64,000 nt of DNA from assembly GCF_004798965.1 (NCBI RefSeq), contig NZ_SDSD01000005.1, forward strand, positions 124,001 through 188,000. The letters are read 5' to 3'. Of the stretch, positions 54,048-62,165 are shown piece after piece. Below the pieces are notes generated by a model. It did not search any database and was not told where the DNA came from. It saw nothing but the letters and a program-made list of their open reading frames with translations. Each line of letters starts with the position of its first letter. Within the stretch, counting starts at the first letter, position 1. The stretch is from Onishia niordana (GTDB lineage Bacteria > Pseudomonadota > Gammaproteobacteria > Pseudomonadales > Halomonadaceae). The translations under genes and the position numbers were made by a program.

Positions 54048-55043
54048 TTACTGGAGGTTGTCGGGCGTGTACTCGACGCCGTTGGCATTCTGGATGGTGC
54101 GGATGACCTTCCAGTTGTCCTGGTAGTTGATGGGGATGAACTTCTCGACGCCCTCGAACTCCTCGCCGAGCTCGGTGCCGGCGAAATCAAAGCTGAAGAA
54201 GGCCTCCTCGATCTTTTCCACCAGATCCGGATGCAGGTTGTGGGCGTAGTTGTAGGAGGTGGTCGGGAAGCTGTCGGACTCGTAGATGATCTTGACGTCC
54301 TCCGGATCATAGAGCCCCCTGGCGGCCATGCGATCGACCACCTCCGAGGCCACCGGGGCGGCGTCGTAGTCCTGGGCCACCACGCCGAGCATGGACTGGT
54401 CGTGGCTGCCGGAGTAGACGACCTCGTAGTCCTCGTCGGGCACGATGCCCATCTCGGGGAACAGCGCCCTGGGCGCCTGGTTGCCGGAGTTGGAGGTCGG
54501 CGAGGTGTGGGCGACCCGCTTGCCCTTGAGGTCCTCCATCTCGTCGATACCGGAATCGACGTGGGTGTAGAGCTGCAGGGTGTAGCCGAAGCGGCCGTCG
54601 TCCGAGCCCATCAGGGCGAAGGGCACTGCGCCCGCCAGGTTGACGGCGAAGGGCGTCGGGCCGGTGGAGAAGCCGGCGATGTGCAGGCGGCCGCTGCGCA
54701 TGGCCTCGACCTGGGCCGAGTTGGACTGCACGGCGAAGAAGCGGACGTCGCGATCGGTGACCTCCTCGAGGTGCTCGATGAACGGCTGCCAGATGTCGGA
54801 GTAGATGGCCGGATCCTCGACCGGGGTGTAGGCGAAGATCAGCGTGTCGGGATTGGCCCATTCGGACTCGTCTGTCGGCCGGTCGGCGACCATGTCGCCA
54901 TTCTCGTCGCAATAAATGTCGGCCAGGGCGCCTCTCTCGCAGTCTTGTTGAGCCTGTGCTTGTCCGACGGCCAGCGGCAGCAGTGAAAAGAAGGCAAGAG
55001 TGGCGAGCGGGAGTCTTCCTGATCGGGCTAGAGGGTGGATCAT
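54048..55043 (-). CDS. phnD: Phosphonate/phosphite-type ABC substrate-binding protein PhnD
   Basis: Periplasmic binding protein of the PhnD family. I prefer ATG 55043 (MIHPLARSGRLPLATL) because GAGG lies seven bases before it; ATG 55055 is an alternative. The signal peptide ends near GQAQA, and the mature N terminus has two cysteines (QDCERGALADIYCDENGD). Family motifs follow: IFAYTPVEDPAIYSDIWQPF, SGRLHIAGFSTGPTPFAV (phosphonate-group pocket), HTSPTSNSGNQAPRAL and YSGSHDQSMLGV. Ligand could be a phosphonate, phosphite or phosphate ester; sequence alone does not decide. Confidence 0.92.
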   Translation of the reverse strand: MIHPLARSGRLPLATLAFFSLLPLAVGQAQAQQDCERGALADIYCDENGDMVADRPTDESEWANPDTLIFAYTPVEDPAIYSDIWQPFIEHLEEVTDRDVRFFAVQSNSAQVEAMRSGRLHIAGFSTGPTPFAVNLAGAVPFALMGSDDGRFGYTLQLYTHVDSGIDEMEDLKGKRVAHTSPTSNSGNQAPRALFPEMGIVPDEDYEVVYSGSHDQSMLGVVAQDYDAAPVASEVVDRMAARGLYDPEDVKIIYESDSFPTTSYNYAHNLHPDLVEKIEEAFFSFDFAGTELGEEFEGVEKFIPINYQDNWKVIRTIQNANGVEYTPDNLQ

Positions 55044-55055
55044 GGCGTGCCTCAT

Positions 55056-55077
55056 GATTATTGTTCGATTATTGTTG
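55056..55077. repeat. Two 11-base direct repeats before phnD
   Basis: GATTATTGTTC and GATTATTGTTG stand head to tail with an 11-base period in the AT-rich divergent region between phnD and the histidine phosphatase gene. The period fits a regulator that binds successive turns on one DNA face, but the sequence does not resemble a Pho box. Confidence 0.5.
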
Positions 55078-55164
55078 TATCAAGCTTTCGGAAACCTATA
55101 TGTCAATTGTTATTGATGATTGATTCCGAATAACCACCTTCAATCTAGGGTTTGTCTCGAAACC

Positions 55165-55752
55165 ATGTCAAACACTTTCCCCCCCGCCAAGGGTGCCTGG
55201 CGCAATCACTACCTGCTGATGCGCCACGGCCACAGCCAGGCTAACCAGGAGGGGCGCATCATCAGCTCGCCGTCGCTTGGCCTGACGGAGTTCGGCCTGT
55301 CGCCCCACGGTCGCTCGCAGCTCGACACCCTGCTGGCCGAGTGGCGCTGGGCGAGGCCAACAAGGATTCTGCACTCGGATTTTCGTCGTACCACTGAGAC
55401 CGCCGAATGCGTCGCGCGACATGTCGGCCTGGCGCTCACCGCCGAGCCGCGCCTGCGTGAGCGCCATTTTGGAAGCCTCGAAGGGGAGAGCGATGACCGC
55501 TATGCACAGGTGTGGGCACGTGATGCCCGGGACCCGGCGCATCGCCATGGGGGTGTCGAGGCCGTGGTCGATGTGGCGGCGCGGATGCGTGCGGTAATCG
55601 ACGAGGTTGAGTGTCGCCACCGTGAAGAGACGATCCTGCTGGTCAGTCACGGCGACCCGCTGCAGATCCTGCTGACCGCCCTGGAGGGGCGCCCACTTAG
55701 CCGCCACCGAGAGCGCGAGCCCCTGGCGCCGGCCAGCATTACCGTCTTGTAA
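55165..55752 (+). CDS. Histidine phosphatase family protein (phosphoglycerate-mutase-like)
   Basis: ATG 55165 (MSNTFPPAKG) gives 195 residues; ATG 55120 further upstream would lie in the divergent control region. The phosphate-accepting RHG motif is LLMRHGHSQANQEGRI (about 18-33), an Arg pair follows in HSDFRRTTETAE, the acid/base Glu is in LRERHFGSLEG, and the second His in LLVSHGDPLQIL near 160. It could hydrolyse a phosphate ester or phosphorylated metabolite. Placed back to back with phnD, it may act on what the transporter brings in, which is inference from position. Confidence 0.88.
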   Translation: MSNTFPPAKGAWRNHYLLMRHGHSQANQEGRIISSPSLGLTEFGLSPHGRSQLDTLLAEWRWARPTRILHSDFRRTTETAECVARHVGLALTAEPRLRERHFGSLEGESDDRYAQVWARDARDPAHRHGGVEAVVDVAARMRAVIDEVECRHREETILLVSHGDPLQILLTALEGRPLSRHREREPLAPASITVL

Positions 55753-55807
55753 CCTGGCCTGTCAGGCGCTGCGGCGGATAGCTTCAGCGTCCGTTCATGC
55801 CTTGATG

Positions 55808-57313
55808 TCAGGCGGCCTGAGCCCCGTTGCGAGTACGGATGTAGTGCCCCAAGTGGCTCACTTCTTCCGTGGAGAGTCTCAGCCCCAGTTTGGTGCGTCG
55901 CCAGAGAATATCCTCGACGTTACGTGCCCATTCATGCTCGATAAGGTAGTTGACCTCTGCCGCGGTGAGTCCTGCGCCGAATCTCTCGCCAAGGTCTTCT
56001 TCACCACGGGCATCGGCCAGAAAGCCAAGGCACAAACTGCCGTAACTCGACGCCAGGCGTCGAGCCCGGGATTCGCCGAGGAAGGGGTATTCGCGCACCA
56101 AGCGGGCGACGAAGCTTTCCTGACTGCCGATATCGCCACCCGGCAGCGGCTTCTCGGCGGTCCAGCTGGGACCCATGTCTGGCAGCAACGGCGACAGCTT
56201 GTCCATGGCGGCCTCCGCCAGTCGGCGGTAAGTGGTGATCTTGCCCCCAAATATCGATAGCAGCGGCGCGCCTGAGTCATCCAGGTCAAGGGTGTAATCA
56301 CGGGTCATGGCCGAAGGATCGGCGGACTCGTCATCGCACAGCGGGCGCACGCCGGAGAACGTGGTGACGATATCGTCTCGGCTAAGCGTCTGACGGAAGT
56401 GGGCGTTGATGACATCGAGGATGTAGTCGGTCTCCTCGTCGCTGGCAGAAACCTTGGCCGGGTCGCCCTCATAGCGCCGGTCAGTGGTCCCCAGCAGGCT
56501 ATAGTCCTGCTGGTAGGGCAGCACGAAAACGATACGCCCGTCGTTGTTTTGCAAGATGTAGGCGCGCTCGTCGGCATTGATGCGGGGCACCACCAAATGG
56601 CTGCCCTGGATCATGCGAATACCGTAGCGCGATCGGCGGGTGGTCTTTCCGCTGATGAACGATTCCACCCAGGGGCCGGCTGCATTCACCAATGTCTTGG
56701 CGCGCCGGGTCATCTGGTGTCCCGTATCGCGCGCTTCGAGGGTGATATGCCATTCGCCGTTTTCTTCGCGCGCGTCGATGCAACGGGTGCGGGTCAGAAT
56801 TTCGGCGCCCAGATCCTTTGCCTGAAGGGCGTTGAGTACGACGAGACGTGCATCATCGACCCAGCAGTCGGAGTATTCGAAACCGCGGGTGATGCCAGGC
56901 TTCAAGGGGCTCGCTGCATCGAAGCGCAAGCTCTTGGACGCCGGCAGGCTGTCGCGCTGGCTTAAGTGGTCATACAGGAATAAGCCGGCACGAATCATCC
57001 AGGCCGGCCGCAGGTGCGGCTGGTGGGGAAGAATGAACCGCAGTGGCCAGACGATATGCGGGGCTTTACTGAGCAGTACCTCGCGCTCGTGGAGGGCCTC
57101 GCGCACCAGGCGGAACTCACGGTGCTCAAGGTAGCGCAACCCGCCGTGAATCAGCTTACTACTCGCCGAAGACGTGGCGCTTGCCAGGTCGGCCTGCTCG
57201 CATAGCCCGACCTTCAAACCGCGCCCCGACGCATCATTGGCGATGCCGACACCATTGATGCCGCCACCGACGATAAATATATCGAGAAGCTCATTCTGCT
57301 GGGGATCACGCAT
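55808..57313 (-). CDS. glpD: Aerobic glycerol-3-phosphate dehydrogenase GlpD
   Basis: Membrane-associated FAD enzyme oxidising glycerol 3-phosphate to dihydroxyacetone phosphate with electrons going to ubiquinone. ATG 57313 (MRDPQQNELL) with GGAG upstream gives 501 residues, like E. coli GlpD. The FAD-binding segment is DIFIVGGGINGVGIANDASGRG (positions about 10-31), then SSASSKLIHGGLRYLE, NAAGPWVESF, SHLVVPRI, VFVLPYQ, and GGKITTYRRLAE. The longer frame to 57418 runs through the promoter. Convergent with the histidine phosphatase gene. Confidence 0.96.
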   Translation of the reverse strand: MRDPQQNELLDIFIVGGGINGVGIANDASGRGLKVGLCEQADLASATSSASSKLIHGGLRYLEHREFRLVREALHEREVLLSKAPHIVWPLRFILPHQPHLRPAWMIRAGLFLYDHLSQRDSLPASKSLRFDAASPLKPGITRGFEYSDCWVDDARLVVLNALQAKDLGAEILTRTRCIDAREENGEWHITLEARDTGHQMTRRAKTLVNAAGPWVESFISGKTTRRSRYGIRMIQGSHLVVPRINADERAYILQNNDGRIVFVLPYQQDYSLLGTTDRRYEGDPAKVSASDEETDYILDVINAHFRQTLSRDDIVTTFSGVRPLCDDESADPSAMTRDYTLDLDDSGAPLLSIFGGKITTYRRLAEAAMDKLSPLLPDMGPSWTAEKPLPGGDIGSQESFVARLVREYPFLGESRARRLASSYGSLCLGFLADARGEEDLGERFGAGLTAAEVNYLIEHEWARNVEDILWRRTKLGLRLSTEEVSHLGHYIRTRNGAQAA

Positions 57314-57368
57314 GGCTTGCTCCGCGAGATATAGGGCCCAGAGGGACAAATGCCGATGCGCCCAAGGT

Positions 57369-57418
57369 GTGTTCGTTTTAGAAAATGTAGTATAGAAAAG
57401 CGAACACCAAAGATGCAA
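57369..57418 (-). promoter_or_regulatory. glpD promoter with candidate GlpR operator
   Basis: On the minus strand TTGCAT (57418-57413) and TATACT (57394-57389) are 18 bases apart. Seven-base arms GTGTTCG (57369-57375) and CGAACAC (57401-57407) lie on either side of the -10, one between the boxes and one downstream. TGTTCG/CGAACA halves resemble known GlpR sites of enterobacteria, and glpR is the next gene upstream. The stretch AAAAGCGAA (57396-57404) recurs before glpK. Confidence 0.55.
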
Positions 57419-57749
57419 ATCGAAAGCGGCTATGTTTCATGGCGGCTGCCAGGCGCGACGTGGTAGGAATAGGCTGGCGGTAGTGGCTTGAAGCGTGGCC
57501 ACGGGGCGAGAGCAGGAAGAGGCCCGCTTATGAAGCACGGGGCAACATGTTTGACGATGGTGGGGTAGAGGTCTGGCGCCGGGGCCTTAGGCTAGGTCTG
57601 AAAAGTGTCTACGCTCGGCTATACGGCGTTAAAAATCTGCTCGTGCGCGGGCCAGGTCCTTTTTTCGCTGATTTTTGCCTTGTCTATCCTTCGCTCGTCG
57701 AATTTTCGGACAAGGCCTAGCTGTCAGGTCCTGATGTTAGATTTTATCG
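57419..57749. other. Gap between glpD promoter and glpR, gene-free
   Basis: No credible coding frame. The first 165 bases show nothing I can name. The remainder holds the element at 57588-57719. An 8-base inverted repeat GCCTTGTC/GACAAGGC (57677-57684 and 57709-57716) with a 24-base loop lies near its right end and might also help end the leftward glpR transcript. Confidence 0.5.
57588..57719. repeat. 132-base intergenic element with imperfect inverted ends
   Basis: The left end TAGGCTAGGTCTGAAAAGT and the complement of the right end agree at 14 of 19 positions. The interior alternates AT-rich runs (GTTAAAAATCTG, CCTTTTTTCGCTG, GATTTTTGCC) with GC-rich parts and has no open frame. The layout resembles short non-autonomous dispersed repeats of gammaproteobacteria. 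Only one copy is in the window, so mobility is inferred. Confidence 0.4.
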
Positions 57750-58526
57750 TCAGGTCTTGGAATTCGTTGGTGCGATATGAACGGCCACGTCGTTGCTGTC
57801 CAGCAGTCGGCGGATCGCCTCGGGTGGCTCTCGATCCGTGAACAGGGCGTCGATCTGGGTGATTCGGCCCTGGCGGACGACCGCATTACGGTGAAACTTC
57901 GAGTGATCGGCAATCAGGAAAACCTGGCGAGAGTTCTGGATGATAGCCTGAGCGACTCGCACTTCCTGGTAATCGAACTCGAGTAATGAGCCGTCCTCGT
58001 CGATACCGCTGATGCCGATGATACCCACGTCAACCTTGAACTGATTGATGAAGTCGATGGCCGCTTCACCGATGATGCCGCCATCCCGTGAGCGTACCTG
58101 GCCGCCAGCCACGATAACGTTGAAATCCTCCTTGTGCTGCAGGATCGCCGCCACGTTGAGGTTGTTGGTTATGACTTCCAGGCCCTGGTGATGCTGCAGC
58201 GCCTCAGCCACCAGTTCGTTGCTGGTCCCGATGTTGATGAACAGCGAGGCGTGATCGGGAATCTGCGAAGCAAGATAGTCGGCAATGCGACGCTTGGCTT
58301 CGACATTCAGTGTCTTGCGCGTGTGGTAGGCAGTGTTGACGGTGCTCGACTCAAGGCCTGCGCCGCCGTGAACGCGACGAATCAGCCCCTCGTTGGATAG
58401 CGCATTGAGGTCGCGGCGGATCGTCTGAGGCGTGACGCCGAAGTCGCGGGTCAACTGCTCGATAGAGGCATAGCCCTGATGTTTGACCAGAGCAATGATG
58501 GCATCGTGGCGTTTCTGCTGAATCAT
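57750..58526 (-). CDS. glpR: DeoR-family glycerol-3-phosphate regulon repressor GlpR
   Basis: The N-terminal DeoR helix-turn-helix is at about residues 6-58 ([48 protein letters not shown]). The C-terminal sugar-phosphate sensor domain has [40 protein letters not shown], and [10 protein letters not shown]. The 258 residues match GlpR (252). Its place between glpD and glpK supports control by glycerol 3-phosphate. Transcribed leftward, divergent from glpK. Confidence 0.94.
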   Translation of the reverse strand: MIQQKRHDAIIALVKHQGYASIEQLTRDFGVTPQTIRRDLNALSNEGLIRRVHGGAGLESSTVNTAYHTRKTLNVEAKRRIADYLASQIPDHASLFINIGTSNELVAEALQHHQGLEVITNNLNVAAILQHKEDFNVIVAGGQVRSRDGGIIGEAAIDFINQFKVDVGIIGISGIDEDGSLLEFDYQEVRVAQAIIQNSRQVFLIADHSKFHRNAVVRQGRITQIDALFTDREPPEAIRRLLDSNDVAVHIAPTNSKT

Positions 58527-58692
58527 GACGGGCCCGGTCTGGCTAAAGGTAAATATGGATCGCGGCTGGCCGCGTTGGCGTTAATGTTAGCAAGAAACGG
58601 CCGGGCGTTGGTGCCGTGGTCATCGCATTGGTGAGGTGTTAGACGATGGTGTAATGTGTCCCGCCCGCCCTGGCAGTTGTTGTAAAGTGAAC

Positions 58693-58726
58693 ATTGCTTT
58701 GCCTTTTCATGATGCAAAAGCGAAAC
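58693..58726. promoter_or_regulatory. Candidate operator region upstream of glpK
   Basis: The 254-base divergent gap between glpR and glpK contains AAAAGCGAA (58716-58724), identical to nine bases in the glpD promoter, next to TGCCTTTTCATGATGC. A TTGTAA precedes it near 58680. No clear -35/-10 pair was found, so this is offered only as a likely GlpR target shared with glpD. Confidence 0.35.
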
Positions 58727-58780
58727 CTCATGCCGCCCCAGCAAGGGCGATATAGTCGTCTAGTCAAAGGAATCTGTTTC

Positions 58781-60298
58781 ATGGCCTCCTGCATCCTCTC
58801 CATCGACCAGGGAACGACCAGTTCTCGTGCCATCCTGTTTAGCCGGGAAGGGGAAGTGTTGGCCTCGGCTCAGGAGGAGTTCGAGCAACACTTTCCTGCA
58901 GATGGCTGGGTGGAGCATGATCCGGAGGATCTCTGGGCGACTGTCGAGCGCACCTGTCGCGCCGTGCTTGAGAAGGCCGGTCTCGCGGCCGATCAAGTGG
59001 CGGCCATCGGCATTACCAACCAGCGGGAAACCACCCTGGTCTGGGATCGCGTGACCGGCAAGCCGGTCTATTCGGCCATCGTCTGGCAAGATCGACGCAC
59101 ACATGACGTATGTCGGCGCCTTGGCGATCAGGGTCATGGCGAACTGATTCGTGAGCGCACTGGCCTCCTGATTGATCCCTACTTCTCAGCGACCAAGCTC
59201 AAGTGGCTTCTCGATGAGGTGCCCGGCGTGCGTGAGCGTGCCGAGGCCGGCGAGTTGGCTTTTGGGACTGTCGATACCTTCCTGCTCTGGCGTCTGACCA
59301 GCGGGCGCATACATGCCACCGACGCGACCAACGCATCGCGTACCGCGCTGTTCAACATCCATACCCAGTGCTGGGATTCAGACCTGCTCGAACTGTTCGG
59401 GATTCCGGAGAGCCTGTTGCCGGAGGTGAAGGATTCGAGTGATGACTTTGGTAGCGTCGATGCGCATCTGTTCGGAGCGCCGATCACGGTAGCCGGCATT
59501 GCCGGCGATCAGCAGGCGGCACTGGTCGGTCAGGCCTGCTTCGAGCCCGGGATGGGCAAGAGCACCTATGGCACTGGCTGCTTCATGATTCTCAATACCG
59601 GCGACAAGGCCGAGACATCTCGAAACCGCTTGCTGACCACCGTGGGGTATCGACTCAATGGCAAGGTCACGTACGCCATGGAGGGCAGTATCTTCGTTGC
59701 CGGTGCTGCCATACAGTGGCTACGCGATGGCCTCAAGCTGTTCGCCGATGCGGCCGAAACCGAGCAGTTGGCAAGCACCACGCGCAGTGGTCATGGTGTC
59801 TACCTGGTTCCGGCCTTTACTGGTCTTGGTGCCCCGCACTGGGACCCTCAGGCGCGTGGCGCCATTTTCGGGCTGACACGTAGCACCGGCATCGCCGAGC
59901 TGGTCGCCGCCGGCCTGCAGTCGGTGTGCTTTCAGACCCGTGACCTGCAGGCCTGCATGGATGACGATATCGCTGCGTCCACCGGCACCCTGAGGGTGGA
60001 TGGAGGCATGGTCGCCAACAACTGGGTCATGCAGTTTCTGGCCGATATGCTGGGCGTGCCCGTCGATCGTCCTCAAGTGCTCGAGACCACGGCTCTGGGC
60101 GTGGCCTATCTTGCCGGGCTGCATATCGGGTGGTATCGCGACCTGGATGAGGTCGCCGCGCTCTGGAATGGCGAGCGTACCTTTACCCCGGAGATGCCTG
60201 AAGCGGAGCGTGAAAAACTCTATCAGGGCTGGTGCGAGGCCGTGCGGCGGGTGAAGAGTGAAGCCCAGGCAGGTGATGATCAGGTGGTCGTGCTCTGA
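58781..60298 (+). CDS. glpK: Glycerol kinase GlpK
   Basis: Phosphorylates glycerol with ATP. ATG 58781 ([18 protein letters not shown]) has AAAGGA eight bases upstream and gives 505 residues; the earlier ATGs at 58694-58712 lie in the control region. FGGY-family features: [14 protein letters not shown] (about 78-91), [60 protein letters not shown] and the second signature [16 protein letters not shown] (about 407-422). No glpF lies next to it in this window. Confidence 0.97.
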   Translation: MASCILSIDQGTTSSRAILFSREGEVLASAQEEFEQHFPADGWVEHDPEDLWATVERTCRAVLEKAGLAADQVAAIGITNQRETTLVWDRVTGKPVYSAIVWQDRRTHDVCRRLGDQGHGELIRERTGLLIDPYFSATKLKWLLDEVPGVRERAEAGELAFGTVDTFLLWRLTSGRIHATDATNASRTALFNIHTQCWDSDLLELFGIPESLLPEVKDSSDDFGSVDAHLFGAPITVAGIAGDQQAALVGQACFEPGMGKSTYGTGCFMILNTGDKAETSRNRLLTTVGYRLNGKVTYAMEGSIFVAGAAIQWLRDGLKLFADAAETEQLASTTRSGHGVYLVPAFTGLGAPHWDPQARGAIFGLTRSTGIAELVAAGLQSVCFQTRDLQACMDDDIAASTGTLRVDGGMVANNWVMQFLADMLGVPVDRPQVLETTALGVAYLAGLHIGWYRDLDEVAALWNGERTFTPEMPEAEREKLYQGWCEAVRRVKSEAQAGDDQVVVL

Positions 60299-60354
60299 GG
60301 ATCACACTGCTCGCCAAGCGATTGAGTTGCCATCAGTTTTTTTAGGCAAGAGAC

Positions 60355-60382
60355 TTGCAATCTGCGCTGCGATGGGTAGAAT
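60355..60382 (+). promoter_or_regulatory. Promoter of tRNA-Val
   Basis: TTGCAA (60355-60360) and TAGAAT (60377-60382) with a 16-base spacer, about 50 bases before the tRNA. GC-rich bases follow the -10 (ACGTCTCCG), and a short leader precedes the mature 5' end. Confidence 0.65.
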
Positions 60383-60431
60383 ACGTCTCCGTTGCCGAGG
60401 CAAGCATCGCTTGTCATGCAGCAGTTGATGC

Positions 60432-60508
60432 AGGACCGTAGCTCAGTTGGTTAGAGCGCCACGTTGACATCGTGGAGGTCAGCGGTTCAAATCCGCTCGG
60501 TCCTACCA
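60432..60508 (+). tRNA. tRNA-Val, anticodon GAC
   Basis: A 77-base cloverleaf: acceptor AGGACCG with CGGTCCT, D-arm TAGCTCAGTTGGTTAGAGC, anticodon stem CCACG/CGTGG with loop TTGACAT (anticodon GAC), T-arm with GGTTCAAATCC, and encoded CCA at 60506-60508. It is a single tRNA with its own promoter and terminator. Confidence 0.97.
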
Positions 60509-60519
60509 AATTCTAAAAT

Positions 60520-60547
60520 CCCGCAGCCCATGGCTGCGGGGTTTTTT
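60520..60547 (+). terminator. Terminator after tRNA-Val
   Basis: CCCGCAGCC (60520-60528) and GGCTGCGGG (60532-60540) with a 3-base loop, followed by G and six T. It is 11 bases after the tRNA CCA end. Confidence 0.9.
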
Positions 60548-60590
60548 CGTTCTGGACGTTTCTTTCTCGGCGATCTCTGGGGGTATGCCG

Positions 60591-61079
60591 TCAGAGCGTC
60601 GCCAGATCGGTGCGCTCAATGAAGATCTTCATCAGTGCCTCGATGCCGGCCTGGTCCTGGTCGTTGAAACGCGCGGGCAGTGGGCTGTCGAGGTCGAGAA
60701 GGCCCCATAACTGATCACCGCTCGAGAGGGGAATGACCAGTTCAGAGCGTGAATCCGCGTCGCAGGCGATGTGATCTTCAACGGCGTGCACGTCATCGAC
60801 CCGCTGAGTGACACGGCTGCGGGCCGCGGCACCACAGACGCCTTTGGTAAAGGGGATGGGATTGCAGGCAGGCTTGCCCTGGAAGGGGCCCAGTATCAGT
60901 GTCTCTGGCTTGCGATGCAGGTAGAAGCCCGCCCAGTTAAGGCCCGGTACGCTCTGCGTGATAAAGGCGCAGGTCTGGGCCGTGTTGGTCAGGGCGTCGC
61001 GCGTGTCGAGCAGAGCCTCGAGCTGGCGGGCAAGCAGGCCATAGTCGGTCTCGGGCAGTTCAGCGCGATTCTGGGTCAT
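60591..61079 (-). CDS. msrC: Free methionine-R-sulfoxide reductase (GAF domain)
   Basis: fRMsr/MsrC-type repair enzyme that reduces free Met-R-SO with thioredoxin. The 162 residues form one GAF domain. The three cysteines of the mechanism are at the expected places: KPACNPIPF, KGVCGAAA and HIACDADSRSE (about 71, 82 and 106). LNWAGFYL and GLLDLDSP are family landmarks. It lies between tRNA-Val and the methionine transporter; the functional link to methionine may be chance or part of methionine economy. Confidence 0.93.
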   Translation of the reverse strand: MTQNRAELPETDYGLLARQLEALLDTRDALTNTAQTCAFITQSVPGLNWAGFYLHRKPETLILGPFQGKPACNPIPFTKGVCGAAARSRVTQRVDDVHAVEDHIACDADSRSELVIPLSSGDQLWGLLDLDSPLPARFNDQDQAGIEALMKIFIERTDLATL

Positions 61080-61152
61080 GATCGGTCCTTGTGTCTTTGC
61101 AGGTTAAGACGGCATGGCAGTAGGCAGTAAAAGCGAGGCCGGCATCAGACGG

Positions 61153-61184
61153 TAAAACGCCAGCGCTCGAGGCGCTGGCGTTAA
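61153..61184 (-). terminator. Terminator after metNIQ
   Basis: AACGCCAGCGC (61156-61166) and GCGCTGGCGTT (61172-61182) are perfect 11-base arms over a 5-base loop. On the minus strand GTTTT follows. It is about 30 bases after the metQ stop. Confidence 0.8.
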
Positions 61185-61212
61185 CAGGTGGCTTGGGAGC
61201 TAAGCGTAGGAA

Positions 61213-62034
61213 TTACTTCCAGCCGGGAACCGCTGCGCCTTTGAACAGTTCTTCAGCCTTTTCGATGACGGCCTCGCTCTGATAGGCATCGACCAGCTGC
61301 TTGATCGCTTCGCGGTCTTCGTCGCCACCACGTACCACGATCAGGTTGACGTAGGGAGACTCGGGGCCTTCCTTGATCAGGGCGTCGTCCAGGCTCAGGC
61401 CGGCCGGCTGAGCGAAGGTGTTATTGATGAAGGCCAAGTCGACGTCGGGCAGCACGCGCGGCAGCTGAGCAGCCTCGATCTCGCGAAACTCGAAGTCGTT
61501 CGGGTTATCGATGATGTCGATCGGCGTCGCTTCAAGGTTCTGCGGATCTTCAAGCTCGATCAAGCCCTGGTTGTGCATCAGGATCAGGGCGCGTCCTTCG
61601 TTGGACGGATCGTTCGGCAGCGCGATAACGGCACCTTCCGGCAGCTCTTCGATGCTATCGAATTTCTCGGAGTAGGCGCCGATCGGATAGACGAAGGTGC
61701 GCCCGGCGATGGCGAAGTCATAGTCACGGTCTTCGACCATGCTCTGCATGTACGGCTCATGCTGGAAAGCGTTGGCATCCAGGCTACCGTCGGCCAGCGC
61801 GGCGTTGGGCGAGACGTAATCGGTGAACTCGACGATCTCGGCATCCAGGTCATATTCTTCCTTGGCGATGCCAAGCGCCACCTGCATGACGTCGGTCTCG
61901 GGCCCGGCCACCGTGCCGATCTTGAGCGTCTGGTCTTCATCGCTGCCGCAACCGGCAAGCAGAGTCGTGCCGACAAGGGCAGCAGCCCCCAGCAGGCGGC
62001 TGGGGCGAAGCAGAGTTGCCAGGGTGTTGGTCAT
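61213..62034 (-). CDS. metQ: Methionine ABC transporter substrate-binding lipoprotein MetQ
   Basis: ATG 62034 (MTNTLATLLRPSRLLG) with GGGAGAG eight bases upstream gives 273 residues. The lipobox LLAGC places the lipidated Cys at about residue 27, and the mature protein is anchored facing the periplasm. NlpA/MetQ features: GPETDVMQVALGIA, VEFTDYVSPNAALADGSLDANAFQHEPYM (positions about 64-92), IALPNDPSNEGRALILM and FINNTFAQPAGL. The protein is notably acidic. Last gene of metN-metI-metQ; ligand D- or L-methionine is inferred from the family. Confidence 0.94.
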   Translation of the reverse strand: MTNTLATLLRPSRLLGAAALVGTTLLAGCGSDEDQTLKIGTVAGPETDVMQVALGIAKEEYDLDAEIVEFTDYVSPNAALADGSLDANAFQHEPYMQSMVEDRDYDFAIAGRTFVYPIGAYSEKFDSIEELPEGAVIALPNDPSNEGRALILMHNQGLIELEDPQNLEATPIDIIDNPNDFEFREIEAAQLPRVLPDVDLAFINNTFAQPAGLSLDDALIKEGPESPYVNLIVVRGGDEDREAIKQLVDAYQSEAVIEKAEELFKGAAVPGWK

Positions 62035-62165
62035 CGTGATGCTCTCCCATGAGGCTAAAAAGCCGCGAATGTTATCTCGCCGGATAGGCGAGTGGTGTAG
62101 TGGCAAACCGAATGGGTAGCATCCGGCGCCGTCTGTCGCTCTGCCATCCCGGCAGAACGCGATCG

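Noticed and set aside
53943..54986. 347-codon open frame on the plus strand
   Set aside because: Antisense to phnD and phnC in a very GC-rich part; low-complexity composition and no ribosome site.
55056..55165. Pho box in the phnD divergent region
   Set aside because: A single TGTCAA is present, but no second TGTCA repeat 11 bases away; the direct repeats found have a different sequence.
57314..57418. N-terminal extension of GlpD to 57418
   Set aside because: It would translate the promoter and operator region; ATG 57313 has a ribosome site and gives the family length.
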